The notes beneath the pieces were generated by a model. It was not told the origin of the DNA, ran no database searches, and worked only from the letters and a program-made list of their open reading frames with translations. 64,000 bases of DNA from a virus. Location of the stretch: positions 33,869-97,868 of the IMG/VR virus record IMGVR_UViG_3300028610_000244; one strand, given 5' to 3'. Positions 15,688 to 22,217 of the stretch are shown in pieces (the stretch's first letter is position 1; the number at the start of each line of letters is the position of its first letter). Both the position numbers and the translations under genes were made by a program.

Positions 15688-15878
15688 GGGCTTCTTCGCT
15701 CCACAATAATATTTCTGAACCTCAGCAGCGGACACTTCACCGGGTACGAGAAGTCATGCGTCGGGGTGACGTCCTCCGCAGCCCCGCAATGCGACTCCTG
15801 GGTAAACGGACAGTTCATACACCCTTCATCAATCTGGATGGTGAACGTGTCACCTGATGTAGTTGTGGTCTTAGCCAT
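15684..15878 (-). CDS. Small cysteine-containing protein, 64 aa
   Basis: MAKTTTTSGDTFTIQIDEGCMNCPF...HCG...CPLLRF: four Cys spaced like a metal or Fe-S site. No family recognised. Start at 15876-15878 with GGGAGGATCAACAAC; overlaps the upstream gene by 8 nt and the downstream gene by 4 nt. Confidence 0.65.
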   Translation of the reverse strand: MAKTTTTSGDTFTIQIDEGCMNCPFTQESHCGAAEDVTPTHDFSYPVKCPLLRFRNIIVERRSP

Positions 15879-16347
15879 CGTTGTTGATCCTCCCATGCTC
15901 GTAAGGTATGTCACAGCATATCAACTCGGCTTGCAGGTTTGCTAACGCCTCAGTGATCGGCTTGACCAGCTCCATTGCTTCATCGGCAGTCCACTCATAG
16001 GTGTAGGCAGTGACACCGTCTCCCTTCCGCTTGTAGCGTGACGTCAAGTGCTCCAGCTTACGGATCGCCTCCAGGGCTTGCCCTTGTCGCTTCTTGCCGA
16101 TCCTGGCAAACTTCTCTCGTCTGGTCTCAGTCTGTTTCAGGACAGGCACGGTCTTGACAGATTCTTTAGCCGCCGTTGACACATGTACGAGCGGCGACGG
16201 TATCAACTCTACCCCTGGCACTTCCTTTGTCGAACCTGGGACCGTTCGATCCCAGTTAATCGGCGTCCAATCTACACAGGCTTCGTCTCTGCCCGTACAC
16301 TCATCGCGGTAGGTGTCACAAGCTAAGCATCTTTTGTCAACTGCCAT
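15871..16347 (-). CDS. Hypothetical protein with N-terminal Cys cluster, 158 aa
   Basis: N-terminus MAVDKRCLACDTYRDECTGR has paired Cys. The centre is basic and helical (TRREKFARIGKKRQGQALEAIRKLEHLTSRYKRKG), then an acidic helix. The helical part looks like a DNA- or protein-binding bundle, but no family is recognised. Its ATG overlaps the end of the next gene upstream (shared base 16347). Confidence 0.68.
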   Translation of the reverse strand: MAVDKRCLACDTYRDECTGRDEACVDWTPINWDRTVPGSTKEVPGVELIPSPLVHVSTAAKESVKTVPVLKQTETRREKFARIGKKRQGQALEAIRKLEHLTSRYKRKGDGVTAYTYEWTADEAMELVKPITEALANLQAELICCDIPYEHGRINNDG

Positions 16348-16550
16348 TAGACTTCCTCCACGTTCATAATTTCGCCTTCGCCCAGGTCTGTCTCGCTGAT
16401 AAGGTCTTCCAGCTCAAAGGGATCATGGAAAGCACCTGGGACCATGAGCGTAACCCGAACGGTGACATCGGCTGTCACTTCATGGCATTGACCCTTCGCC
16501 ATCGAAACATGGATGTCATGCTCTGCGTCTCTTGCGTCTTCGTCACACAT
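16347..16550 (-). CDS. Small acidic hypothetical protein, 67 aa
   Basis: MCDEDARDAEHDIHVSMAKGQ, then beta-like DVTVRVTLMVPGAFHDPFELEDL and an acidic tail. Strong net negative charge; small acidic early phage proteins often inhibit host enzymes, but nothing specific can be claimed. Ribosome site GGAGAAGAAAG; overlaps the 44-aa gene. Confidence 0.62.
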   Translation of the reverse strand: MCDEDARDAEHDIHVSMAKGQCHEVTADVTVRVTLMVPGAFHDPFELEDLISETDLGEGEIMNVEEV

Positions 16551-16677
16551 CTTTCTTCTCCTCGATGTACGGATAGGTCACGTAACGTCCCGGCAGGTTC
16601 GGGTGCTCGACCGCCATCATTCGGCACCTGCAATCATCAATAGGTTCGCCGCAGTTGTGGCAGACGCCGTCACTCAT
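16543..16677 (-). CDS. Mini zinc-binding protein, 44 aa
   Basis: MSDGVCHNCGEPIDDCRCRM contains a CxxC-x6-CxC cluster at residues 6-18, likely one zinc site, followed by a short beta segment. Start at 16675-16677 after GAGGAAGAA, with ATGA overlap of the upstream stop. Confidence 0.62.
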   Translation of the reverse strand: MSDGVCHNCGEPIDDCRCRMMAVEHPNLPGRYVTYPYIEEKKDV

Positions 16678-16904
16678 TTCTTCCTCGTCTGCTTGTGAAT
16701 CTTGATTGAGGCCCAGAACATTGCCTCGACCGAGACGATCACGTACAGGTCTCCAGGCTCTTCGTCCAGCTTCGCCCTGATCCACTCCTCAGCGGCGGCA
16801 GTGTCGTCAAACTGTTCAGGCACGATGTCCGGCTTCCACTCCTCGAAGAAGCTGTTGGACAGCACCATCACTTTTCCTTTTGGTGGACATTCTGGCTGTT
16901 TCAT
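16674..16904 (-). CDS. Hypothetical protein, 76 aa
   Basis: MKQPECPPKGKVMVLSNSFFEEWKPDIV, then a helix (AAAEEWIRAKLDEE) and a beta hairpin ending KIHKQTRKK. No family recognised. Translationally coupled with the ligase gene: 4-nt ATGA-type overlap at 16901-16904. Confidence 0.62.
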   Translation of the reverse strand: MKQPECPPKGKVMVLSNSFFEEWKPDIVPEQFDDTAAAEEWIRAKLDEEPGDLYVIVSVEAMFWASIKIHKQTRKK

Positions 16905-17713
16905 TCGTAGTTCCTCACTGTTTCAGCAATCGGAAATTGTGGCACGCCTGAATCGTAGAAGTCCCAGCAATGGATCGTCAGCATCTGTCCAATGACTTCT
17001 TCACGCTCGGCCCACATCTCGTATCGGTCAGCGTAAGGACCGTCTGGGCTCGCACCAAAGGTCGTCTTGTCGTTGATCGGCTCACCTGGGAAATGCCCAG
17101 GTCGCCACAGCCGGTACACCGGCGTGCCGGCAGCTTTGCCTTTGCCTTCCCAGACCGCCGCAATCATAAACTCAGCGTGCTTGAGGGGCTTGCGTTTCAT
17201 CAATCGGCCAAGAGCAGAGCCCCAACGATACGGTGTGTTGGATCGGAAGATCAGGCCCTCATAACCTTGTTCCAGCCACTGCTCGTAGTAGGCGTCAACT
17301 TCTTCGATACATGTCACTTGCCTCGTGAGACAGTCACCACCTACTATTTCGTAGCGATCCACGAAGTCCATCGCAGGGCTCGCCTTGCAGAGACCATCGA
17401 AGACCGGGAAGATCAAGTCTTTGCTTAATGGCTTCTCTTTCTTCACTGCTCCGTTGGTCCGCTGGATGCTGATGCCCATCTCAATTGGGAAGCAGGCTTC
17501 GCCGTCTCGCGTCCAACCTTGCGGCACCGGACCTAACTGCTCGCGGATCATTCTCTGAATATGAGGCTTGTGTTCGTTGCCTTCTCGTGTCAAGACAGTG
17601 ACACCGTCATCCATGAAACGGATACCGTTGTGTTTCGGCTGCACGAACGCCGGGAAGATAGCTCGCTTCGCTTCCCACACTGTCGCCTTCATATAGATTT
17701 TTGACTTACTCAT
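16901..17713 (-). CDS. ATP-dependent DNA ligase, 270 aa
   Basis: Seals 3'-OH/5'-phosphate nicks via an enzyme-AMP intermediate. Motif I is PKHNGIR with Lys27 as the nucleophile (the usual D is N, as in several phage ligases). Motif III is RDGEACF, IIIa PVFDGL, IV YEGLIFR, V MKRKPLKH. The C-terminal third fits the OB-fold (AAVWEGKGKAAG, then a final FPIAETVRNYE). Length is that of minimal phage or viral ligases. An RNA ligase is less likely because of the OB-domain layout. Start at 17711-17713 after TGAGGAGAGAAAA; an upstream in-frame reading would run into the tRNA-Gln gene. Confidence 0.85.
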   Translation of the reverse strand: MSKSKIYMKATVWEAKRAIFPAFVQPKHNGIRFMDDGVTVLTREGNEHKPHIQRMIREQLGPVPQGWTRDGEACFPIEMGISIQRTNGAVKKEKPLSKDLIFPVFDGLCKASPAMDFVDRYEIVGGDCLTRQVTCIEEVDAYYEQWLEQGYEGLIFRSNTPYRWGSALGRLMKRKPLKHAEFMIAAVWEGKGKAAGTPVYRLWRPGHFPGEPINDKTTFGASPDGPYADRYEMWAEREEVIGQMLTIHCWDFYDSGVPQFPIAETVRNYE

Positions 17714-17733
17714 TTTTCTCTCCTCAGTAGTTA

Positions 17734-17805
17734 AAGCCCTGCTACGAATCGAACGTAAGTTGCCGGGGTCAAATCCCGGTGTAATAGCCACTATACGACA
17801 GGGCC
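17734..17805 (-). tRNA. tRNA-Gln (UUG)
   Basis: Minus-strand cloverleaf: acceptor GGCCCTG/CAGGGCT, 3-bp D stem, anticodon stem CCGGG/CCCGG with loop ATTTGAC (anticodon TTG, U33 normal), 4-nt variable region, T stem TTACG/CGTAG with loop TTCGATT. CCA is not encoded. Lies directly upstream of the ligase gene, whose Shine-Dalgarno starts a few bases after the tRNA, so RNA processing is required. Wobble pairs occur at the acceptor end and the T stem. Confidence 0.88.
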
Positions 17806-17923
17806 GGTATAATTGCGTGACACAGTCGATGAACGTGGCCTTTGTTCATTCGGCAGGCACCTGCGTCAGGCGTTAGTCCTGTTTCAGTTGCGGGTGTCAC
17901 TTGCCCGCAACGTCAGAATATAC
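17806..17923 (-). other. Inter-tRNA spacer with 8-bp hairpin
   Basis: No ORF fits. On the minus strand GTTGCGGG (from 17911) and CCCGCAAC (to 17887) form a hairpin with a 9-nt loop just downstream of tRNA-Ile. The word AGGTGCC occurs here and in the 18000-18110 spacer. Each of the three tRNA-type elements is flanked by a variant of TCACGC(T/A)AT(T/C)ATA, which may be processing-related. Confidence 0.4.
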
Positions 17924-17997
17924 TGGGAACACCTGGAGTCGAACCAGGAGTCTCTCGGTTATCGGCCGAGTGCTTTAGCCAGTTAAGCTATGCTCCC
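17924..17997 (-). tRNA. tRNA-Ile (GAU)
   Basis: Textbook cloverleaf on the minus strand: acceptor GGGAGCA/TGTTCCC, T8, D arm GCTT/AAGC with GG, anticodon stem CTCGG/CCGAG with loop CCGATAA, 5-nt variable loop, T arm CCTGG/CCAGG with TTCGACT, discriminator A, CCA not encoded. Anticodon is GAT by position. Position 33 is C rather than the near-universal U. Confidence 0.9.
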
Positions 17998-18124
17998 TTA
18001 TGATAGCGTGCGTAGTACACCGAGTCGTTACCGTCCCGATGCCGGGCACCTACGCTGCGTTTCCTGAGTCGCTCGACGCGGTAGCATAAAGCTTCTCAGT
18101 TCCCCCGTTTGGTATAATAGCGTG
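17998..18124 (-). other. Gene-free spacer between tRNA-type elements
   Basis: No ORF with a ribosome site and no clear cloverleaf. Contains GGGAACTGAG and AGGTGCCCGGC, words also seen in the other spacers here and in the 3148-3305 leader. GC-rich segments such as CCCGG..CATCGGG could pair. Probably a transcribed spacer, possibly a degenerate tRNA. Confidence 0.35.
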
Positions 18125-18217
18125 AGAGCCATACAGGGATCAAACCTGCGTCTCCCGAACCCGACCGTGGATGTACGGTCTACAGCCACCTGTCCAATTG
18201 CTCAGTGTACGGCCTCG
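18125..18217 (-). tRNA. tRNA-like element, possibly tRNA-Tyr (GUA), imperfect
   Basis: On the minus strand a good T arm (GCAGG/CCTGT around TTTGATC) is preceded by a long variable region. A loop CTGTAGA (anticodon GTA with U33) and a D-arm-like CTGAGC..TTGGACAG lie further 5'. The long variable arm fits class II tRNAs such as tRNA-Tyr. The acceptor stem is only partly paired (GCCGT/ATGGC plus weak outer pairs), position 8 is not U, and C56 is replaced. It may be a decaying or unusual tRNA. Confidence 0.5.
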
Positions 18218-18272
18218 CAATATGAGGACTTGGTTCGGACGCATCATCTAAATGCTAATGGCCCATCAGTAC

Positions 18273-18351
18273 AGCCGTTGCAGGGCAGCGGGCAGGGCCA
18301 CGCTTGTGTCCCATCAGTTAGTAAGCACTTGTCCTCACTGCCCTGCAACGG
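18273..18351 (-). ncRNA. Long stem-loop in the tRNA-operon leader
   Basis: A perfect 14-bp inverted repeat (CCGTTGCAGGGCAG at 18273-18286 and its complement at 18338-18351) encloses a 51-nt loop. It lies about 40-120 nt downstream of the early-type promoter at 18394 and upstream of the tRNA-like element. Two ACTGATGGG copies occur on the minus strand, one inside and one just after the stem. No ORF covers it, so a structured RNA is the simplest reading. No known riboswitch class is recognised. Confidence 0.5.
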
Positions 18352-18393
18352 TTGGTATTTTGTTTTCAAAGAGCTTCGTTCCTCACTGCTTAA

Positions 18394-18422
18394 AGTATAA
18401 CATATAATTGAATATATGCAAA
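18394..18422 (-). promoter_or_regulatory. Early-type promoter, copy 3 (tRNA/ligase operon)
   Basis: -35 TTTGCA (18417-18422), 17 bp ending TGT, -10 TATACT (18394-18399), continuing TTTAAGCAGTGAGGA. Same continuation in the promoter at 19723-19752. Drives the stem-loop, tRNAs, ligase, dUTPase and rtcB. Confidence 0.84.
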
Positions 18423-18450
18423 TGAAAACTTTGAGAATTTGAAGATTCTA

Positions 18451-18996
18451 TTATCGGACTAACTGGACTCCGTTGATCCCAAATTGCCGCCGCAGTTCTT
18501 TTCCGGCCACGACGCCCATGTAGTGTGTCACGGTCTGCAACAGTGCCGAGCAATAGATCGGCCCATGACCTTGACGGTGAGTCGGTACGTGCATCAGCTC
18601 ATGCAGAGCCGTGATGCGGTGGTTCATGCAGCCGTTGCCTGGGAATTTCAGCGTGACATCAAACGCCAGGGTCTGCCCGTACACACTTATCTGCTTACGG
18701 TTACAGACCGCCGTCTGTTTGCGGCGTCTGCTAAACTGCACCTTGAACTTCACCTTACCGAATCGGTCAACGAACCACTTATCCGTAGAGACCTTCCGCA
18801 AGAAACCCAGCATCGCTGGATTGCTCATCCGTTCCTCGGGCAGCACCTTCTTCATCTCCCACTCAGACCTATACTCACGACGCTGCTGACTGTCACGACC
18901 TAGTGCCTTGTACTTGTATGGTTCCCAATGAGGCGTCGATGGATGCTTACCAAAACCATCATTCGACACGGGTGTCATCTCAATAGTCATATCCAT
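18451..18996 (-). CDS. HExxH metalloprotein (SprT/peptidase-like), 181 aa
   Basis: ALHELMHVPTHRQGHGPIYCSAL carries an HExxH zinc motif with a further His in GHG about 10 residues on, the layout of small gluzincin-like or SprT-like metalloproteins annotated as putative metallohydrolases. A beta-rich stretch precedes it (KQISVYGQTLAFDVTLKFPG). Cytoplasmic location is likely because no signal is seen. It could be a protease acting on host proteins, or a DNA-associated SprT-type protein. Start has GGAGGACTGAT; last gene before promoter copy 3. Confidence 0.7.
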   Translation of the reverse strand: MDMTIEMTPVSNDGFGKHPSTPHWEPYKYKALGRDSQQRREYRSEWEMKKVLPEERMSNPAMLGFLRKVSTDKWFVDRFGKVKFKVQFSRRRKQTAVCNRKQISVYGQTLAFDVTLKFPGNGCMNHRITALHELMHVPTHRQGHGPIYCSALLQTVTHYMGVVAGKELRRQFGINGVQLVR

Positions 18997-18997
18997 A

Positions 18998-19276
18998 TCA
19001 GTCCTCCACCAATGTCACCATGTAGGGAAGGCTTTGGCTCTCGGAGCCATCTTCCCATGCGATCTGTAGACCACAGACCGGACCCACCAGGATGCCGGTA
19101 ACGATGCCGGTCTGCTTCCCGTACTTAGCCTTATGGGCTTTGGTCAGCATCCCCAAGTCGGCGGACTTGACTCTCTTGTTCATGTACTCTGCTTTCAGGT
19201 CTGTCACCTGGGCCAGTTGGCTCTCCGCCTGATCGTGCTGCTCTTGCTGCATCTGATATAGTCTTGTCTGATCCAT
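18998..19276 (-). CDS. Hypothetical protein, 92 aa
   Basis: MDQTRLYQMQQEQHDQAESQLAQ is a Gln-rich helix or coiled coil, followed by a beta segment (GKQTGIVTGILVGPVCGLQIAWEDG) resembling a small SH3-like barrel. A nucleic-acid or protein interaction role is conceivable but not shown. Start at 19274-19276 after CAGGAGAACGC. Confidence 0.65.
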   Translation of the reverse strand: MDQTRLYQMQQEQHDQAESQLAQVTDLKAEYMNKRVKSADLGMLTKAHKAKYGKQTGIVTGILVGPVCGLQIAWEDGSESQSLPYMVTLVED

Positions 19277-19331
19277 TGCGTTCTCCTGTTTGTCTATCTT
19301 TACGTGGACTTTTCTCAACTTTTGTCTATGT

Positions 19332-19682
19332 TTATATGGACTTTTGGGGGTAGTAGTGACCCCAATACCATTGGTCAATCGTGTCCAGGGTGCCGTATGC
19401 GTGTCCCTTATGGATGACGCCATAGCCTTTGATCCCAAAGACTTCGCCGGTTGCCTTGACGACCATAAGCTTACCAGAGCCGCCCACGTCGATCTTGTCG
19501 TACTTCTTGCCGAATTTGATCCAGGTTGTGTGGTTGACTCGGTTGGGCTCGCAGTCTACGTTGTCAAGCACGAGCTGTGCCAGTTGATCTGCTTCGAGCT
19601 TCTGGGCAAGAGCCAGGAGCTTGTCGGCGTATTCCTGTTCTGCTATACTTACGAAGTCACGTTTCTCTGCGAATCCAGCCAT
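19332..19682 (-). CDS. Hypothetical protein, 116 aa
   Basis: Helical N-terminus (EQEYADKLLALAQKLEADQLAQL) and a C-terminal KFGKKYDKIDVGGSGKLMVVKATGEVFGIKGYGVIHKGHAYGTLDT. That part looks like a two-layer beta segment seen in phage proteins annotated as hypothetical. First gene from the promoter at 19723-19752, with AGGAGAATGAC before ATG. Confidence 0.66.
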   Translation of the reverse strand: MAGFAEKRDFVSIAEQEYADKLLALAQKLEADQLAQLVLDNVDCEPNRVNHTTWIKFGKKYDKIDVGGSGKLMVVKATGEVFGIKGYGVIHKGHAYGTLDTIDQWYWGHYYPQKSI

Positions 19683-19722
19683 GTCATTCTCCTCGATACT
19701 CGGTTGCGTCCTCACTGCTTAA

Positions 19723-19752
19723 AGTATACTACACAGATTGATTCTATGCAAA
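19723..19752 (-). promoter_or_regulatory. Early-type promoter, copy 4
   Basis: -35 TTTGCA (19747-19752), 18-bp spacer, -10 TATACT (19723-19728), continuing TTTAAGCAGTGAGGA as in copy 3. Drives the genes at 19682, 19276 and 18996. Confidence 0.8.
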
Positions 19753-19814
19753 TAGAAAATAAAATTTATTTATGTTTTGCATTCCATGAATATTGGCGTA
19801 GACTTTGAAGAGAC

Positions 19815-19845
19815 TATAAAAATAGCCAGGGTCCGAAGACCCCGG
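19815..19845 (-). terminator. Rho-independent terminator after the protease gene
   Basis: Minus strand: CCGGGGTC, UUCG-type tetraloop, GACCCTGG, then CTATTTTTAT. Eight-pair stem with one mismatch and a T tract. Located between the protease stop (19879) and promoter copy 4, separating two operons. Confidence 0.85.
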
Positions 19846-19878
19846 CGTACTGGAGGAGAGGAGTGAGAGGTGAAGTGC

Positions 19879-20679
19879 TTATTGAAAGATGCGAATACGT
19901 AGCTCCGCATCAAGTCTGTTGAGTGGCGTGGCAAAGCCCATAGAGGCTGTGCTGTTTAGTCGGGCTATTATGATGCCGGCGACCTTTCCATCTACTATGG
20001 CAGGTCCGCCGCTGCATCCACCCCAAGCAAAACCGTCGTAGACAAATTTATTTTTCCAGTTTTCACTTGACACGCGAGCCCAAGTTATGATAAGCTGGGG
20101 CTCGTCGCCGAATGGCGTGCCTATGCAAATGACCTCAGCACCAAGAACAGGAGACGGACCCATATCCAACCACGGCCCACATCGGCCTTCTATAATGACC
20201 AGGGCTAGATCGTCATTGAAGTCCTCAAGAACCTCTACGGCTCTATACTCTACGCCGTCAGGTCCGGTAACGAAGACGGTCTCATCCGCTATTCGGTCAT
20301 CCACTACGTGCTTCGCAGTAAGCAGCTTATTATCGGACACAAAGACGCCGGTGCCCCGTGTCGGTCCACGGAATACAGTTATCGGACCATTTTGTCTCGG
20401 CTTCTGCATGACCCGGAGAGTGGCCGAGCTTGACCGTAATCGTAGAAGGTCCAACCCACCGTTTGCAGAACCCAACCCACCGTCTGTTAGGTCCAACCCA
20501 CCCTCCGTAGAACCCAACCCACCCTTGAGCTGAGCGATCCTGTTGTGCAGAGAATCCAACCCACCCTCTTGCATGTGGTTCCAATGTCGCAGGCTGACTA
20601 AGTCACTCTCTTGGCGGTTGCACAAGAAGACTGTTAATCCAAGTGTCACGGTAAGCAAGATGTTTGTCAGTGTCTTCAT
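19879..20679 (-). CDS. DegP/trypsin-like serine protease with repeat linker, 266 aa
   Basis: N-terminal hydrophobic segment (LTNILLTVTLGLTVFLC) predicts export or membrane anchoring. Residues about 55-100 are five GGL-type heptad repeats (GGLGSTE, GGLDLTD, GGLGSAN...). The protease domain carries the full triad: His in LTAKHVV, Asp in NDDLALVII, Ser in GGCSGGPAIV. No PDZ domain follows. Role in phage biology is unknown; processing of an envelope protein or superinfection exclusion would fit. Start at 20677-20679 with AGGGAGAACT; an upstream in-frame extension overlaps the neighbour and lacks a ribosome site. Confidence 0.85.
   Translation of the reverse strand: MKTLTNILLTVTLGLTVFLCNRQESDLVSLRHWNHMQEGGLDSLHNRIAQLKGGLGSTEGGLDLTDGGLGSANGGLDLLRLRSSSATLRVMQKPRQNGPITVFRGPTRGTGVFVSDNKLLTAKHVVDDRIADETVFVTGPDGVEYRAVEVLEDFNDDLALVIIEGRCGPWLDMGPSPVLGAEVICIGTPFGDEPQLIITWARVSSENWKNKFVYDGFAWGGCSGGPAIVDGKVAGIIIARLNSTASMGFATPLNRLDAELRIRIFQ
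20453..20565 (-). repeat. 21-bp minisatellite inside the protease gene
   Basis: Five units each beginning GGTGGGTTGG on the minus strand; the four consecutive ones recur every 21 bp, encoding the GGL heptads. The first unit is separated by a 42-bp step. G-runs of three occur at close spacing, so a G-quadruplex could form on the coding strand. In-frame unit number changes would alter linker length without breaking the protein. Confidence 0.75.
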
Positions 20680-20690
20680 AGTTCTCCCTA

Positions 20691-21020
20691 TTAAGCGGAT
20701 GGGTCTTGTGTAAATGTGGGGCATTCCCAAACTGGTGACACTACGCAGTGCCTGACGCAATTCCCATAAATCTGTTGAGCCTTGGGACAATTACCCTGCT
20801 CGCCAGGATGAAATCGCTTGCAGTCAAAACAAAGACAATACTGTCGATGTTTGCCCATGAGATCGGCTCGGACCCACACTCGCTGGCCGTGATGCTCGTA
20901 CTGCGTGAATCGTTTTGCAGGTCTACGGATGCCTCGGACCACGGCTCGGCCAACCCAGACGAAGCAGGCCAGTAAGAAGGCCATCCCTGCCGCCACCATT
21001 GTGCCTACGATATATTCCAT
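20691..21020 (-). CDS. Membrane-anchored cysteine-rich protein, 109 aa
   Basis: N-terminal TM helix (YIVGTMVAAGMAFLLACFVWVG) followed by a basic stretch and a soluble part with seven Cys (CLCFDCKRFHPGEQGNCP, CVRHC, WECP). The Cys spacing suggests zinc or disulphides depending on topology; the positive RRPAKR after the helix favours a cytoplasmic domain. In the envelope cluster with the protease. Ribosome site GGGAGAATCGAA. Confidence 0.68.
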   Translation of the reverse strand: MEYIVGTMVAAGMAFLLACFVWVGRAVVRGIRRPAKRFTQYEHHGQRVWVRADLMGKHRQYCLCFDCKRFHPGEQGNCPKAQQIYGNCVRHCVVSPVWECPTFTQDPSA

Positions 21021-21093
21021 TTCGATTCTCCCAAGGAGAGGCCGACCGGGCGATGTCTATAACACCGATCCCGATCTCCTGGCCCCGTTAAGG

Positions 21094-21750
21094 TTAAAGT
21101 AGTGCCAACGCCTGCTTCACCGCTTTGCGGGTTTCAGGTGTTTGGCTGGCTTTCAGGATTGACTTGATGTCCAGACCACCATCGCTTTCCTTTGCCGTGA
21201 CTAACACATTTTTCATAGAGGCGACGAGATTGACAATCGTCCTATCCCGCTCATCGACTTCACCTTTGACACCGCCTAGAGCAAGTTCCATATCTTCGGG
21301 TGTAATGTCCTGGGGACGTTTACGCATTAAGCCCAGGTAGCCGCCACCAGCGATGCCGATAAGTCCGAGACCCATAGCAAGCACGCCGGTCGTCGGATTA
21401 AAGATGAAGTCCTCACGGGCAACTGCGATCTCGACGTCACCGTCTACTGTGCCTTTCAGGATGTCATCATTCAGTTTCTTCTTCTCAATCATGTGCTGCA
21501 ACTCTTGGTCCGTGAGTATAACGGCAGCGTTAAAGTCGGTCTGTAGTCGTAGCACCGATGCCAAGCTCGGATAGCCGAACAAGCCCCTGTAGTCGTCGGG
21601 ATCGCCGACACCGGCCTCTGCATTGTAAGCCTTGACGTCTTTATCAACGCGGCCCGGCGACAGTTCCTGGGACAACGTACCAATACAGCCGCCACCGATC
21701 ACCACTATTGCCAACACAAGGTAAGCAAGTGTTCTCTTAATTCTTCTCAT
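21094..21750 (-). CDS. Membrane protein with signal-like N-terminus, 218 aa
   Basis: MRRIKRTLAYLVLAIVVIGGGCIG is a signal or anchor with a poor lipobox (GGGC). A second hydrophobic segment lies at about 120-140 (TGVLAMGLGLIGIAGGGYLGL). The middle is acidic; the C-terminal part is helical. Similar two-TM proteins occur as phage envelope proteins, but no function is known. ATGA overlap with the upstream gene. Confidence 0.68.
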   Translation of the reverse strand: MRRIKRTLAYLVLAIVVIGGGCIGTLSQELSPGRVDKDVKAYNAEAGVGDPDDYRGLFGYPSLASVLRLQTDFNAAVILTDQELQHMIEKKKLNDDILKGTVDGDVEIAVAREDFIFNPTTGVLAMGLGLIGIAGGGYLGLMRKRPQDITPEDMELALGGVKGEVDERDRTIVNLVASMKNVLVTAKESDGGLDIKSILKASQTPETRKAVKQALALL

Positions 21751-22217
21751 TTCTCGTATCTCCTAATAACTCCATCTACTAACGCTTCGACTGCGGAAAT
21801 ATACGATGATTTCCGCTTTAAGAATTCTCTATGCAAATCCACCCTGACGTCCAGGTCCGGGATGTTATTGATGACGAGACTTGCGGCTTTGAATCGCTCA
21901 TCCAACTCAACTTCTTGTTTCATCAATTCCGTGTAGACGAGGATGTGGGTGACGCTACAGTCTGTGATCTCCTCAATGTAGTCGGCCTTCGCTACGTCGG
22001 TCTTCGCTATATGGCAAAGGATGCTGGCCCCACTCCCCAGGGATAGCCGGACTTCTTGAAGCTCAGGCGTCTCCTCAAGGTGGCCGATGTCACTGTATTG
22101 GACGTCCATGATCTCTGGAGGTCTCGTGGTCAAGATCGACTCCTGGAACGCGGCAGGGTTTGTGGAGTAGACTGTGATCGACTCTCTGGATTGGAAGACG
22201 AGGGTTATTGGTGTCAT
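21747..22217 (-). CDS. Hypothetical protein, 156 aa
   Basis: Starts MTPITLVFQSRESITVYST, with alternating strands and helices, LSLGSGASILCHIAK near the centre and a charged helical C-terminus. No TM segment and no family recognised. The ATG at 22215-22217 overlaps the upstream stop and has GGAGGAG nearby; a GTG three codons earlier is possible. Confidence 0.64.
   Translation of the reverse strand: MTPITLVFQSRESITVYSTNPAAFQESILTTRPPEIMDVQYSDIGHLEETPELQEVRLSLGSGASILCHIAKTDVAKADYIEEITDCSVTHILVYTELMKQEVELDERFKAASLVINNIPDLDVRVDLHREFLKRKSSYISAVEALVDGVIRRYEK

Noticed and set aside
16901-17713. RNA ligase instead of DNA ligase
   Set aside because: Motif spacing and an OB-fold-like C-terminus fit DNA ligases of T7 type better; the KHNG motif occurs in other phage DNA ligases.
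18112-18121. Plus-strand TATAAT at 18112-18121 as a promoter for rightward transcription
   Set aside because: No matching -35 at 16-18 bp and no plus-strand gene downstream; the same word flanks the tRNAs as a spacer element.
18451-18996. Endolysin assignment for the HExxH protein
   Set aside because: No signal, no cell-wall-binding module and a SprT/metallohydrolase-like layout; a cytoplasmic role is more likely.
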